This document shows positions 41,873 through 51,137 of a DNA stretch of 64,000 nucleotides, piece after piece; position 1 is the first letter of the stretch, and each line of letters begins with the position of its first letter. Origin of the DNA: Thalassobaculum sp. OXR-137 (GTDB lineage: Bacteria; Pseudomonadota; Alphaproteobacteria; Thalassobaculales; Thalassobaculaceae); NCBI RefSeq assembly GCF_034377285.1, contig NZ_CP139715.1, positions 5,064,501 to 5,128,500 on the forward strand, written 5' to 3'. Under the pieces are notes generated by a model. The model had not been told where the DNA came from, made no database searches, and was given only the letters and a program-made list of their open reading frames with translations. The translations under genes and the position numbers were made by a program.

Positions 41873-43384
41873 TCAGGCCACCTGATGCGCCCCCAGCCCA
41901 AGCAGGGCCCGGCGGCGCAGCCAGAGCGACGGGCGGTAGCGCGGATCCTGGGTGGCGTCATGGATCGCGGAGAGGATCTCGTAGGTCCGCTTCACCCCCA
42001 TCTCCTCGGCGATCTCCAGCGGGCCCTTCGGATAGTTCAGGCCGAGCTTCATCGCCGTGTCGATATCCGACGGCGTGGCCAGGGCGATCTGCGCCATCTC
42101 GCAGCCGAGATTGGCGATCATCGCCCGCATCCGTTGCAGGATGAAGCCGGGGCTGTCCTGGATCACCGTCGGTGCGATGCCGGCCTTGGCGAAGGCCGCC
42201 GCCACCGCATCGCGATGGGCCGGATCGGCCGCCGGTGCGGTCATCAGGGTGACGCGCTTCGACGTATCGCCGGTCGTATCGACCGCCACCAGGCGGGTGT
42301 GGTCGGTGCCGGTGCGCGCCGCGAAGCCGGTCGCGTCCTCACCGTACAGGGCGGCGACGATGGGCAGCTGGCCGTCGTCGTTGCGGACGCTCAGCCCGGC
42401 CCGCTCCAGCAGCTCGGCCAGCGCCTCGTCCCCGTCGGTCGCGACGGCGACGGTGCTAGCCGGGGCCGCGTCGGTGACGTGGTCGGGGCTCGGCGGGTCG
42501 ATCACCTGGCCCTTGTCGTCGTAGCGGAAGTGGCCCTGGCCGGTCTTGCGGCCGAACCGTCCGGCCTCGGCCAGTGCGCGGTGCAGCGGCGTGGTGCGCA
42601 GGCGCGGGTCGTTGAGGAACTGCTCGAACACGATCATCGAGACCGGGTAGTTCACGTCGATCCCGGTCAGGTCCATGAGCTGGAACGGACCCATGCGGAA
42701 ATGGCCGCAGTCCCGCATCACCGCGTCGACCTGGGCCGGCGTAGCCACCGCCTCGTGGTCGAGATGCAGGCCTTCGGTGGTGAAGGCCCGGCCGCCGAGA
42801 TTGACCAGGAAGCCTGGGCTGTCCTTGACCACCACCGGGGTGCGGCCGAAGCGCTTGCCGACGGTGACCAGCTTCTCGATCACCGCGTCGTCGGTCGCCG
42901 GCCCCTGGATGATCTCCACCAGCCGCATCAGCGGCACCGGGTTGAAGAAGTGCAGGCCGGCAATGCGGCCCGGATTCTTGCAGACCCGGGCGATGGAACC
43001 GATCGGCAGGGACGAGGTGTTCGACGCGATGATCGCGTCCTCGGCGACCACGCCCTCGATGGCGGTGAAGAGCGCGCGCTTGACCTCGATATCCTCGAAC
43101 ACGGCCTCCACGACCACGCCGCAGGGGGCCAGGTCCTCGACACCCTTGGCGACGACCAGCTTGTCCTTCATAGCGGCGGCGGCATCCGCCTCCAGCGTGC
43201 CCTTCTCCACCAAACGGTCGAGCCGGCCGACCACCTTCTCGGCGCCGGCCTTGGCCCCGCCGTCCATGGCGTCATGGGCGACCACCTTCATGCCGCCCTG
43301 CAGCGCCACCTGGATGATGCCCTGGCCCATGGCGCCGCATCCGACGACGCCGATGACGAGGTCGGGGGAGTTCGCATCCACCAT
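41873..43384 (-). CDS. paaH: 3-hydroxyacyl-CoA (probably 3-hydroxyadipyl-CoA) dehydrogenase
   Basis: The 503-residue length and layout match PaaH/PaaC of phenylacetate breakdown. An NAD-binding domain (VIGVVGCGAMGQGIIQVAL at the start, then SNTSSLPIG near 120 and LHFFNPVPLMRLVEII near 140) is followed by a first C-terminal helical domain (about 190-285), and a second one closes the protein (about 400-490, with NYPKGPLEIAEEMG). It would oxidise 3-hydroxyadipyl-CoA with NAD+. The thiolase gene ends three bases before its start, so the two enzymes act in sequence. The ring-opening paa genes are not in the window, so other dicarboxylic or fatty acyl substrates remain possible. Confidence 0.82.
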   Translation of the reverse strand: MVDANSPDLVIGVVGCGAMGQGIIQVALQGGMKVVAHDAMDGGAKAGAEKVVGRLDRLVEKGTLEADAAAAMKDKLVVAKGVEDLAPCGVVVEAVFEDIEVKRALFTAIEGVVAEDAIIASNTSSLPIGSIARVCKNPGRIAGLHFFNPVPLMRLVEIIQGPATDDAVIEKLVTVGKRFGRTPVVVKDSPGFLVNLGGRAFTTEGLHLDHEAVATPAQVDAVMRDCGHFRMGPFQLMDLTGIDVNYPVSMIVFEQFLNDPRLRTTPLHRALAEAGRFGRKTGQGHFRYDDKGQVIDPPSPDHVTDAAPASTVAVATDGDEALAELLERAGLSVRNDDGQLPIVAALYGEDATGFAARTGTDHTRLVAVDTTGDTSKRVTLMTAPAADPAHRDAVAAAFAKAGIAPTVIQDSPGFILQRMRAMIANLGCEMAQIALATPSDIDTAMKLGLNYPKGPLEIAEEMGVKRTYEILSAIHDATQDPRYRPSLWLRRRALLGLGAHQVA

Positions 43385-43387
43385 CGC

Positions 43388-44596
43388 TCAGACCCTCTCG
43401 ATGATGACGGCCATGCCCTGGCCGACGCCGACGCACATGGTGCACAGCGCGTAGCGGCCGCCGGTCTCCACCAGCGTCTCGGTCGCGGTCTGGATCAGCC
43501 GGGTGCCGCTGGCGCCCAGCGGATGGCCGAGGGCGATGGCGCCGCCGTTCACGTTCACCCGGGGATCGTCGTCCTTCAGGCCGAGCTCGCGCATGCTGGC
43601 GAGCACCTGGCTGGCGAAGGCCTCGTTGAACTCCATCACGTCCATGTCGTCGATGGAGAGGCCGGCGATGCGCAGCGCCTTCTGCGACGCCGGGGCCGGG
43701 CCGATGCCCATGATGCGCGGCTCAACGCCGGCCGCGGCGGCGGCGATGATCCGGGCGCGCGGGGTCAGACCGTGCTTCTTGGCGGCGGACTCGCTGGCGA
43801 TAAGCATGGCGGCCGAGCCGTCGTTGACCCCGCTGGCATTGCCGGCGGTGACCGAGCCGCCGTCCTTGCGGAACGGGGTCGGCAGCTTGGCCAGCTTCTC
43901 CAGGGTGGTATCCGGGCGCGGATGCTCGTCGGTATCGACCACGATCACGTCGCCCTTGCGGCCCTTGATCTCGACCGGGACGATCTCCTTCGCCAGACGG
44001 CCACGTGCCATGGCCTCGCCGGCCTTGCGCTGGGAGTTATAGGCGAACAGGTCCTGGTCCTCGCGGCGGATCTGGTACTTCTCGGCCACGTTTTCGCCGG
44101 TCTCCGGCATGCTGTCGGTGCCGAAGCGCTTCTCCATCTCCGGATTGACGAAGCGCCAGCCGATGGTGGTGTCGTGCATCTCGGCGGTGCGGGCAAAGGC
44201 GGTGCCGGCCTTGGCCATGACGAAGGGCGAGCGGGTCATGCTCTCCACCCCGCCGGCGATGGCGAAGTCGCCCTCCCCGGTCTTGATCTGACGGGCCGCG
44301 TCGGCGACCGCCATCATGCCCGAGGCGCAGAGCCGGTTCACCGTGACGCCCGGAACGCTGGCCGGGATGCCGGCCAGCAGCAGGGCCATGCGGGCGATGT
44401 TGCGGTTATCCTCGCCGGCCTGGTTGACGCAGCCGTAGAACACCTCGTCCAGCGCTTCCCAGTCGGCCGACGGGTTGCGCTCCATCAGCGCCTTCAGCGG
44501 GACGGTCGCCAGGTCGTCGGTGCGCACCTGGGCGAGCGCGCCGCCGTACCGTCCGATCGGGGTGCGGACAGCGTCGCAGATGAAGGCCTCGGTCAT
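43388..44596 (-). CDS. Acetyl-CoA acyltransferase, probably 3-oxoadipyl-CoA thiolase
   Basis: The 402-residue thiolase has the active Cys in VNRLCASGMMA near residue 90. NEAFASQVLA is near 345, the His in GGAIALGHPLGASG near 360, and the second Cys in CTMCVGVGQGMA near 390. GCVNQAGEDNRNIARMA near 55-72 is typical of PcaF/PaaJ thiolases, which cleave 3-oxoadipyl-CoA to succinyl-CoA and acetyl-CoA. The ATG at 44596 has a GGAGG site. Confidence 0.87.
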   Translation of the reverse strand: MTEAFICDAVRTPIGRYGGALAQVRTDDLATVPLKALMERNPSADWEALDEVFYGCVNQAGEDNRNIARMALLLAGIPASVPGVTVNRLCASGMMAVADAARQIKTGEGDFAIAGGVESMTRSPFVMAKAGTAFARTAEMHDTTIGWRFVNPEMEKRFGTDSMPETGENVAEKYQIRREDQDLFAYNSQRKAGEAMARGRLAKEIVPVEIKGRKGDVIVVDTDEHPRPDTTLEKLAKLPTPFRKDGGSVTAGNASGVNDGSAAMLIASESAAKKHGLTPRARIIAAAAAGVEPRIMGIGPAPASQKALRIAGLSIDDMDVMEFNEAFASQVLASMRELGLKDDDPRVNVNGGAIALGHPLGASGTRLIQTATETLVETGGRYALCTMCVGVGQGMAVIIERV

Positions 44597-44672
44597 GGTT
44601 TCCTCCGGAAGCGGGTCTTTTTTCGGCATCTGATGTGCCATGCAGGGTTGGGAGGGTCAATCGACCCGGATG

Positions 44673-45677
44673 TCAGGCGGTGATGACGATCTTGCCGAAA
44701 TGGCCGGCCGCCTCCATGGCGCGATAGGCCGCCTTGGCGTCGTCGAAGGCGAAGGTCTGGTCGATTACCGGCTCCAGCTTGTGCAGCGAGATCGCGGCGT
44801 TCATGTCGGCGAACATCTTGCGGGAGCCGACATAGATCCCCTGCACCATCAGCGACTTGCGCATGATCAGCGTCGGGTTGATCTCGCCGCCGGTCAGCAC
44901 GCCGATCAGGCCGATGGAGCCGCCGACCCGGGTCGCCGCAATCGAGCGCGCCAGGGTGCCGGCACCGCCGACCTCCACCGTGGTGTCGGCGCCGACCCCG
45001 CCAGTCAGGTCCATCACCGCGTCCTGCCAGTCCGGCGTCGTGCGGTAGTTCACCGTCTCGTCGGCGCCCATGGCCCTGGCCCGCTCCAGCTTCTCGTCGC
45101 TGGAGGACGTCAGGATCACCCGCGCGCCCATGACCTTGGCGAACTGCAGGGCGAAGATGGAGACGCCGCCGGTGCCGAGCAGCAGGACCGTCTGGCCCGC
45201 CTTGACCTTGGCAACCTCGGCCAGGGCATGCCAGGCGGTCAGCGCCGCACAGGGCAGCGTCGCGGCCTGCTCCAGGGAGAAGTGGTCCGGGATCGGGATC
45301 AAGCCGCCGGCCTTCAGCACCACCTCCTCTGCCAGCACGCCATCCAGGGCGCCGCCGAGCGCGCTGTTCATCACGTCCACCGAGCACGGCCCGGCCGGCC
45401 AGTCCTGGAAGAAGCAGGAGGCGACCCGGTCGCCCACCTTCAGCCCGGTCACGCCGGGACCGACCGCGGCGATCGTGCCGGCACCGTCGGAATTCGGGAT
45501 GCGCGGATAGGGCAGGTTGCGGGCCTTGGGATCCTTGATCGTCATCAGGTCGCGGAAGTTGATCGACGATGCCGCGATCTTCACCCGAACCTCGCCCGGA
45601 CCGGGTTCCGGCGTGGCGATTTCGGCGAGATTGAGGGCGTCGATGCCGCCGTCTGAAACGATCTGCCAGGCTTTCAT
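44673..45677 (-). CDS. MDR-family NAD(P)-dependent oxidoreductase (quinone reductase/alcohol dehydrogenase-like)
   Basis: The 334-residue protein begins MKAWQIVSDGGIDALNL, has a GroES-like domain (about 25-130) and a Rossmann motif VLLLGTGGVSIFALQFAK near 165. The catalytic-zinc residues of true alcohol dehydrogenases are not evident, so a zinc-independent enoyl/quinone reductase type is likelier. It lies 76 bases upstream of the thiolase on the same strand and may reduce an unsaturated acyl or quinone intermediate (inference). Confidence 0.82.
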   Translation of the reverse strand: MKAWQIVSDGGIDALNLAEIATPEPGPGEVRVKIAASSINFRDLMTIKDPKARNLPYPRIPNSDGAGTIAAVGPGVTGLKVGDRVASCFFQDWPAGPCSVDVMNSALGGALDGVLAEEVVLKAGGLIPIPDHFSLEQAATLPCAALTAWHALAEVAKVKAGQTVLLLGTGGVSIFALQFAKVMGARVILTSSSDEKLERARAMGADETVNYRTTPDWQDAVMDLTGGVGADTTVEVGGAGTLARSIAATRVGGSIGLIGVLTGGEINPTLIMRKSLMVQGIYVGSRKMFADMNAAISLHKLEPVIDQTFAFDDAKAAYRAMEAAGHFGKIVITA

Positions 45678-45769
45678 GATCCGTATCCCTTGGTGGAAAG
45701 GAGGCCGCCGGAGCAGCTTCGGCGCGAGCATTCAGCATTCACCCGCCGGCCGTCAACGCACCCTCGCCG

Positions 45770-46360
45770 TCAGCCGTTCTCCGCCAGCAGACCCGAGGCG
45801 AGGTGCCGGAAGGTGTCAACCGCACGGGGCAGGACAGTCGCCGGGTCCTCGCTGGCTGCGATCCACAGGGCCGCGTTCAGGGCGACCCCGCTCAGCAACC
45901 GGGCCGCCGCCTCGGGGTCGACCGGCTTCATCACGCCTTCGGCGATGAGCTGCTTCACCGCCTTAAGCGTGACTTGCAGGCAACTGTCCTGGCTCGGCCA
46001 TTGGGCCGGATCGCCCAGGACGGCCGGACCGTCGAGCAGAACGATTCGGCGGACTTCCGGGTTCAGCGCCATCTCGATATAGGCCTCGGCCTCGGCGAGG
46101 AGGGCGTCCCAACCCGTCGCCTGCCTGGCGCCGATCTCCTTCGCTCGGCTCGCCATTTCGGTGTCGATCTGACCGACCACGGCGGCCAACAGGCCGCGCT
46201 TGTCGCCGAAATTATGATACAGCGCCCCCCGCGTCAGGCCGGCGGCAGCCGTCAGCTCATCCATCGACGCGGCAGCGAATCCCTTCTCGGCAAAGGCCTT
46301 GCGCGCGGCCGCTATCAGCGCCGCCCGGTTCTTCTCCATCGTCTCGATCCGCTTGGCCAC
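45770..46360 (-). CDS. TetR-family repressor
   Basis: The protein has about 196 residues from the GTG at 46360, or 189 from the ATG at 46339; the longer frame to 46480 would cover its own operators. The helix-turn-helix is at about 10-58: ALIAAARKAFAEKGFAAASM and LTRGALYHNFGDKRGLLAAV. The C-terminal ligand domain contains EVRRIVLLDGPAVLGDPAQW, seen in many AcrR-like repressors. It diverges from a RidA gene with three palindromes between them. Confidence 0.88.
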   Translation of the reverse strand: MAKRIETMEKNRAALIAAARKAFAEKGFAAASMDELTAAAGLTRGALYHNFGDKRGLLAAVVGQIDTEMASRAKEIGARQATGWDALLAEAEAYIEMALNPEVRRIVLLDGPAVLGDPAQWPSQDSCLQVTLKAVKQLIAEGVMKPVDPEAAARLLSGVALNAALWIAASEDPATVLPRAVDTFRHLASGLLAENG

Positions 46361-46381
46361 GCAGTCAGCCCCCGATTTCAC

Positions 46382-46444
46382 ATACGCTTCGTATTTCAAT
46401 TTGACATACGAACCGTATGCCACCACTTCACATACGAAGCGTAT
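46382..46444. promoter_or_regulatory. Array of three 13-bp palindromic operators
   Basis: Three near-identical sites of the form ATACG-N3-CGTAT lie at 46382-46394, 46406-46418 and 46432-46444. Their centres are 24 and 26 bases apart, a little over two helical turns. A TTGACA at 46401-46406 touches the middle one. They are very probably the binding sites of the adjacent TetR protein. Confidence 0.75.
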
Positions 46445-46498
46445 CCCAAACTCCAAGTGTGTGGGAACGCCATCCACCAACCTGCAAAGGTCTCAATC

Positions 46499-46900
46499 AT
46501 GCCCCCCGACGCAATCTTCCCCGCCAATCCGAACCGCCACGCTCTCTACGAGAAGCACGGATACTCCGCCGCCATCCGTTCAGGCGACCTGCTCTTCGTC
46601 TCGGGACAGGTCGGCAGCCGCGACGACGGCTCGCCCGAACCGGATTTCAAACGGCAGCTGCAGCAGGCGTTCGATAATCTCGCCGCCGTCCTGAAGGCCG
46701 CTGGCGCATCGTTCGACGACGTCATCGACGTGACCAGCTTCCACACCGATCCGGAAACCCAGTTCGACGCCGTCATCGAAGCGAAGAACCGCGTCTTCCC
46801 CGAAGCCCCCTTCCCAAGCTGGACAGCGGTCGGCGTCACCTGGCTGGCCGGCTTCGACTTCGAGATCAAGGTCGTGGCCCGGCTGCCCAACGCCGCCTGA
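46499..46900 (+). CDS. RidA-family protein (YjgF/UK114)
   Basis: The 133-residue protein shows RSGDLLFVSGQVGS near 27 and FKRQLQQAFDNLAAVLKAAG near 55-74. In the C-terminal region, where canonical RidA has an Arg in a short CxR-type motif, it instead has PSWTAVGVTWLAGFDFEIKV. The key Arg of deaminating RidA is not evident there, so it may belong to a non-canonical Rid subgroup. RidA proteins destroy reactive enamines and imines. It ends one base before the converging BKACE gene ends. Confidence 0.83.
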   Translation: MPPDAIFPANPNRHALYEKHGYSAAIRSGDLLFVSGQVGSRDDGSPEPDFKRQLQQAFDNLAAVLKAAGASFDDVIDVTSFHTDPETQFDAVIEAKNRVFPEAPFPSWTAVGVTWLAGFDFEIKVVARLPNAA

Positions 46901-46901
46901 A

Positions 46902-47783
46902 CTAGCGTCCCTTGATGGAAAAGATCTCCCGCGCCTCGTCCGGTGTCGCGACCTTGGAGCCGAGCGCCTCGACGATGGTCACCGCCCGCTCCACCAGCGC
47001 GGCGTTGGACGGGGCCAGCACCCCGCGGTCGAGATACAGATTGTCCTCCAGCCCGACCCGCACGTGACCGCCCAGGATCACCGCCTGGGCGGCCATCGGG
47101 AACTGCATCCGGCTGATGCCGAAGCCGGACCAGATCGCGCCGTCCGGCAGCAGGCTGGCGAGGTAGGTCATGGTCTCCGCCGTCGCCGGCGCCCCCCAGG
47201 GAATGCCGAGGCAGAGCTGGAACATCGGCGGCGCGTCGACCAGCCCCTCCTTGACCAGCTGGGCCGCCAGCCGGGCGTGGCCGGCGTCGAACACCTCCAG
47301 CTCCGGCTTCACGCCGCTGTCGCGGATCCGCGCCGCCATCTCGCGCAGATGGGCTGGGGTGTTCATGAACACATGCTCGCCGAAATTCATCGTCGCGATG
47401 TCCAGCGTGCACACTTCCGGCCGCAGCTCGTCCACATGGTCGACGCGCTCCTGCGGCGACTTCAGGGTGGTGCCGGGAGCCGGCACCATCGGATCCTGGG
47501 TGCCCGGGATGTAGCGGGCGCCGGGGCCGGTGGTCAGGTTGAGCACCAGCTTCGAGCCCGCCTCGCGGATCCGCTCCACCGTCTCGCGGTAGAGCGCCGG
47601 GTCCATCGACGGCTTGCCGGTGGCGGGATCGCGCACATGAATATGGGCGATGGCGGCGCCGGCCCGCTCGGCCTCCAGGGCGGAGGTGGCGATCTGCTCC
47701 GGACTGACCGGGACGGCGGGATTCTTGTCCACCGTGTCGAAACCGCCCGTCAGGGCGCAGGTGATTACGGTCTTCTCGTTCAA
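46902..47783 (-). CDS. BKACE-family beta-keto acid cleavage enzyme (DUF849)
   Basis: The 293-residue TIM-barrel enzyme begins near VITCALTGGFDTVDKNPAVP and has the metal-binding AAIAHIHVRDPATGKPS near 43-60, then LEVFDAGHA near 165. BKACE enzymes condense a beta-keto acid with acetyl-CoA to give an acyl-CoA and acetoacetate; Kce of lysine fermentation is one member. Which keto acid is used cannot be told. A TTG start at 47783, directly behind GGGAGGAAG, is far better than the upstream ATG at 47831. Confidence 0.88.
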   Translation of the reverse strand: MNEKTVITCALTGGFDTVDKNPAVPVSPEQIATSALEAERAGAAIAHIHVRDPATGKPSMDPALYRETVERIREAGSKLVLNLTTGPGARYIPGTQDPMVPAPGTTLKSPQERVDHVDELRPEVCTLDIATMNFGEHVFMNTPAHLREMAARIRDSGVKPELEVFDAGHARLAAQLVKEGLVDAPPMFQLCLGIPWGAPATAETMTYLASLLPDGAIWSGFGISRMQFPMAAQAVILGGHVRVGLEDNLYLDRGVLAPSNAALVERAVTIVEALGSKVATPDEAREIFSIKGR

Positions 47784-47809
47784 GGTCTTCCTCCCATTCC
47801 GCCGCCGCT

Positions 47810-47827
47810 TATACGCGCGCTTGTATA
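47810..47827. promoter_or_regulatory. Inverted repeat between BKACE and TAXI genes
   Basis: TATAC-N8-GTATA sits midway between the divergent genes. Its right arm lies in the octamer TTGTATAC (47821-47828), which also occurs upstream of the gamma-glutamyltransferase gene (55953-55960). It could be an operator for an unseen regulator. Confidence 0.4.
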
Positions 47828-47905
47828 CCATCTCTCAATCGGCATACTCCCCTTACATGGAGTCGGGACACAACCCGGCCTTGAGCAGAACAGATGGAGG
47901 ATTCG

Positions 47906-49063
47906 ATGAAAATGACACTGCGCGCCTGCGCGGTGGCCGCGATGTCTTGCGCCGCCGCCCTCACCTTCACCGGCGCTGCGTCGGCCGAGGTCAAGCTGCC
48001 CGACACCCTCGTATGGTCGGCCTACGACACCGGCTCCTCGGGCCATGCCCAGTCGGTCGCCATCGGCAAGGCGTTCAAGGAGAAGTACGGAGTCAACGTC
48101 CGCGTCCTGCCGGGCGCCAACGACATCGCGCGGCTGACGCCGCTGCGGGTCGGCAAGGTCGATGCCGTCTCCAACGGCGTCGGCACCTATTTCGCTCAGG
48201 AAGGTGTCTTCGAGTTCGCCAAGCCGGAATGGGGTCCGCAGGCGGTGCGGCTGATCATGTCCTCCAAGGGCAGCGCCGGCCTGATGGTCGGTGTCGCCGA
48301 GGATACCGGCGTCAAGGAAGTCAAGGACCTGCGCGGTAAACGCGTGGCCTGGGTGAAGAGCGCGCCGGCGCTGAACCACAACGTCACCGCGATCCTGGCC
48401 TTCGCCGGACTGACCTGGAACGACGTCGAGAAGGTCGAGTTCGCCGGCTTCGGCGCTTCCTGGGAAGGCATGACCAACAACCAGGTCGATGCCGCCTTCG
48501 CGATCACCGTCTCCGGCAGCACCAAGGCGGTCGCCGCCAGCCCGCGCGGCCTGCTCTGGCCGGGCCTGCCCTTCGCCGACAAGGCCGGCTGGGACCGCAT
48601 GATGGCGGTCGCCCCGTACTACACGAAGAACAAGGTCACCGCCGGGACCAACGTCCCCAAGGAAGGCATCCAGGGTCAGGCCTATCCCTATCCGATCCTG
48701 ACCGTGCGCGAGGACATGACCAGTGAACTGGCGCATGCGATGACCACGGCCCTGATCGAGTCCTACGACCTCTACAAGGACGGTGCCCCGGGTGCCGCCG
48801 GCTGGGCGCTGGAGAACCAGACCTTCGAGTGGGCGGTTCCGTATCATGACGGGGCCATTGCCGCCTTCAAGGATGTCGGCGTGTGGACCGACGCGATGCA
48901 GGCCCATAACGACAAGCTGGTCGCCCGTCAGAAGGTCCTGATCGACGCCTGGGCCGCCTTCACCAAGAACGCCCCCTCCGACGAGGAGGCCTTCGTGACG
49001 GCGTGGGCCGAGGCGCGTATCGCCGCCCTGGAAGCCGCCGGTCTCAATCCGGTGATCCGCTGA
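47906..49063 (+). CDS. TAXI-type TRAP transporter solute-binding protein
   Basis: The 385-residue periplasmic protein has a signal peptide (about 1-27, ending AASA). It then has the TAXI-family pattern VWSAYDTGSSGHAQSVAIG, RVGKVDAVSNG and LRGKRVAWVKSAPALN. It delivers a solute, typically an organic acid or amino acid, to the fused permease encoded 31 bases downstream. The ATG at 47906 is preceded by GGAGG. Confidence 0.9.
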   Translation: MKMTLRACAVAAMSCAAALTFTGAASAEVKLPDTLVWSAYDTGSSGHAQSVAIGKAFKEKYGVNVRVLPGANDIARLTPLRVGKVDAVSNGVGTYFAQEGVFEFAKPEWGPQAVRLIMSSKGSAGLMVGVAEDTGVKEVKDLRGKRVAWVKSAPALNHNVTAILAFAGLTWNDVEKVEFAGFGASWEGMTNNQVDAAFAITVSGSTKAVAASPRGLLWPGLPFADKAGWDRMMAVAPYYTKNKVTAGTNVPKEGIQGQAYPYPILTVREDMTSELAHAMTTALIESYDLYKDGAPGAAGWALENQTFEWAVPYHDGAIAAFKDVGVWTDAMQAHNDKLVARQKVLIDAWAAFTKNAPSDEEAFVTAWAEARIAALEAAGLNPVIR

Positions 49064-49094
49064 TCCCCGTGCAACGCATAGAGAAGTCGCGCCC

Positions 49095-51065
49095 ATGAGC
49101 GGGACCACTGCCAATGACGCGGTGACGGAGACCATCCGTCACCGCGTTCTCGCACCCGGCTGGACGGCGTTGATCATGGTGATGACGGCGATCGCCGTCC
49201 TGCTGTCGATCTATCAGCTGTTCAACATCGGCTCGATGATCGGCTGGGTCATGCTCGACCTGTCCTATCTCGGCCTGATCGTCGCGCTGCTGCTGCCGAT
49301 CGTGTTCCTGGTCTTTCCGATGCGTGCCGCCGACAAGGACCGGCGCTCGCCGCCGATCTACGACATCGCGCTGTTCATCGGCGCCTTCGCGCTCGGCTGC
49401 ATACTGGCCTGGCTCGCCGTGCCGGCGGTCGAGGGCGGATGGGAGTATTTCGCCCCCGATTATGCCCGCATCCTCGGCTTCCTCATGTGGGCGCTGATGG
49501 TCGAGGCGGTGCGCCGCACCGGCGGGCTGGCCCTGACGGCCATCGTCGTCCTCTTCTCGTTCTATCCCCCGATCGCCGACCTGATGCCGGGACCGCTCCA
49601 GGGGGCCCAGCAGTCGCTGTGGGAGGTAAGCCAGTACTATCTGTTCTCCTCCGAGGCGATCTTCGGCATTCCCATGCGCGCCTTCGGCAAGCTGGTGATC
49701 GGCTTCGTGATCTTCGGCGTGGCCCTGCAGCATACCGGCGCCGGACGGTTCTTCATCGACCTCGCCTTCGCGCTGCTGGGCCATGTGCGCGGCGGCGGTG
49801 CCAAGGTGGCGATCTTCTCCTCGGGCCTGCTGGGCTCGATGAGCGGTTCGGTCATCACCAACGTGCTGACCACCGGCCGGCTGACGATCCCGGCCATGCG
49901 CCGCACCGGCTTCGGCAAGGAGACCGCCGCGGCCGTGGAAGCCTGCGCGTCGACGGGCGGCGTGCTGATGCCGCCGGTGATGGGCGCGACCGCCTTCGTC
50001 ATGGCCTCGTTCCTGAACGTGCCCTACATTGAGATCGCGGTCGCCGCCGTGATCCCGTCCCTGCTCTACTATCTCGGCCTGTTCCTGCAGATCGACGCCT
50101 ATGCCGCCCGCAAGAACCTGAAGGGCCTGCCGCGGGAGGATCTGCCGAAGCTCGGCGCGGTGTTCCGGGACGGCTGGCACTACCTGTTCGCCCTGTTCCT
50201 GCTGGTCTACCTGCTGCTCTATCTGAAGCAGGAGGCGCTCGCGCCCTACTACGCCACCGCCGTGCTGCTGATCACCAACCAGATCTTCGGTAAGCGGCTG
50301 GGCTGGGGCGACGTGAAGCATTTCCTGTACGAGACCGGACAGGTCCTGGCGGAACTGGTGGCCATTCTCGGTGCCATCGGCCTGATCATCGGCGCCCTGT
50401 CGATCACCGGCCTGGTCGGCTCGATCGCCACGGATCTGGTGCTGCTGGCCGGCGGCAACGTCTACGCCCTGCTGCTGATGGGGGCGGCGACCAGCTTCGT
50501 CCTCGGCATGGGGATGACCGTCACGGCGGCCTACGTGTTCCTGGCCATCGTGCTGGCCCCGTCCCTGGTGACCTCCGGTCTCGATCCGATGGCCGTGCAC
50601 ATGTTCATCCTGTACTGGGGCATGTTGTCGTTCATCACCCCGCCGGTGGCACTCGGCGCCTTCGCGGCGGCGACGATCTCCGGGGCGACGCCGATGCGGG
50701 CCGGGTTCGCCGCAATGCGGCTGGGCTCGATCATCTACTTCATCCCGTTCTTCTTCGTGCTGGAACCGGCCCTGATCCTGAACGGGGCGCCCATGGACAT
50801 CGTCATCGTCCTGGCCAGCGCCCTGGCGGGTGTCCTGCTGATCGCGTCGTCGACCCAGGGCTATCTTCTGGGCTACGGCAGCTTCGGCGACGGCCCGATG
50901 TCGATGCTGGTACGGTCGATCGTCTTCTTTGGGGGGCTGCTCTTCGCCTTCCCCGGCAGCGACGATCTCGGTGTCGGCCATTGGGACGCGGTGTTCGCCG
51001 GTGTCGTCATCGCGGGGATCGGCCTGGGCCTCGGCCTGCTGACCCGAAAGCCGGTACCAGGCTGA
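49095..51065 (+). CDS. TRAP transporter permease, fused 4TM/12TM (DctQM) type
   Basis: The 656-residue integral membrane protein joins the small DctQ-like part (about 1-140) with the large DctM-like part (about 145-640). Motifs such as GGAKVAIFSSGLLGSMSGSV, EACASTGGVLMPPVMGATAF and GMGMTVTAAYVFLAIVLAPS mark the TAXI subfamily of fused permeases. Uptake is driven by an ion gradient. The operon ends with a bidirectional terminator. Confidence 0.93.
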   Translation: MSGTTANDAVTETIRHRVLAPGWTALIMVMTAIAVLLSIYQLFNIGSMIGWVMLDLSYLGLIVALLLPIVFLVFPMRAADKDRRSPPIYDIALFIGAFALGCILAWLAVPAVEGGWEYFAPDYARILGFLMWALMVEAVRRTGGLALTAIVVLFSFYPPIADLMPGPLQGAQQSLWEVSQYYLFSSEAIFGIPMRAFGKLVIGFVIFGVALQHTGAGRFFIDLAFALLGHVRGGGAKVAIFSSGLLGSMSGSVITNVLTTGRLTIPAMRRTGFGKETAAAVEACASTGGVLMPPVMGATAFVMASFLNVPYIEIAVAAVIPSLLYYLGLFLQIDAYAARKNLKGLPREDLPKLGAVFRDGWHYLFALFLLVYLLLYLKQEALAPYYATAVLLITNQIFGKRLGWGDVKHFLYETGQVLAELVAILGAIGLIIGALSITGLVGSIATDLVLLAGGNVYALLLMGAATSFVLGMGMTVTAAYVFLAIVLAPSLVTSGLDPMAVHMFILYWGMLSFITPPVALGAFAAATISGATPMRAGFAAMRLGSIIYFIPFFFVLEPALILNGAPMDIVIVLASALAGVLLIASSTQGYLLGYGSFGDGPMSMLVRSIVFFGGLLFAFPGSDDLGVGHWDAVFAGVVIAGIGLGLGLLTRKPVPG

Positions 51066-51088
51066 CGGCGGGCTGCGCCATCGACCAC

Positions 51089-51117
51089 AAAAAGGGGAGG
51101 CGAAAGCCTCCCCTTTT
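51089..51117. terminator. Bidirectional terminator between TRAP and BCCT genes
   Basis: GGGGAGGC, a GAAA loop and GCCTCCCC form an 8-bp stem (51094-51113), flanked by an A-tract on the left and TTTT on the right. It serves both converging genes. Confidence 0.92.
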
Positions 51118-51137
51118 CGTTGGTGCATGTGGACGCG

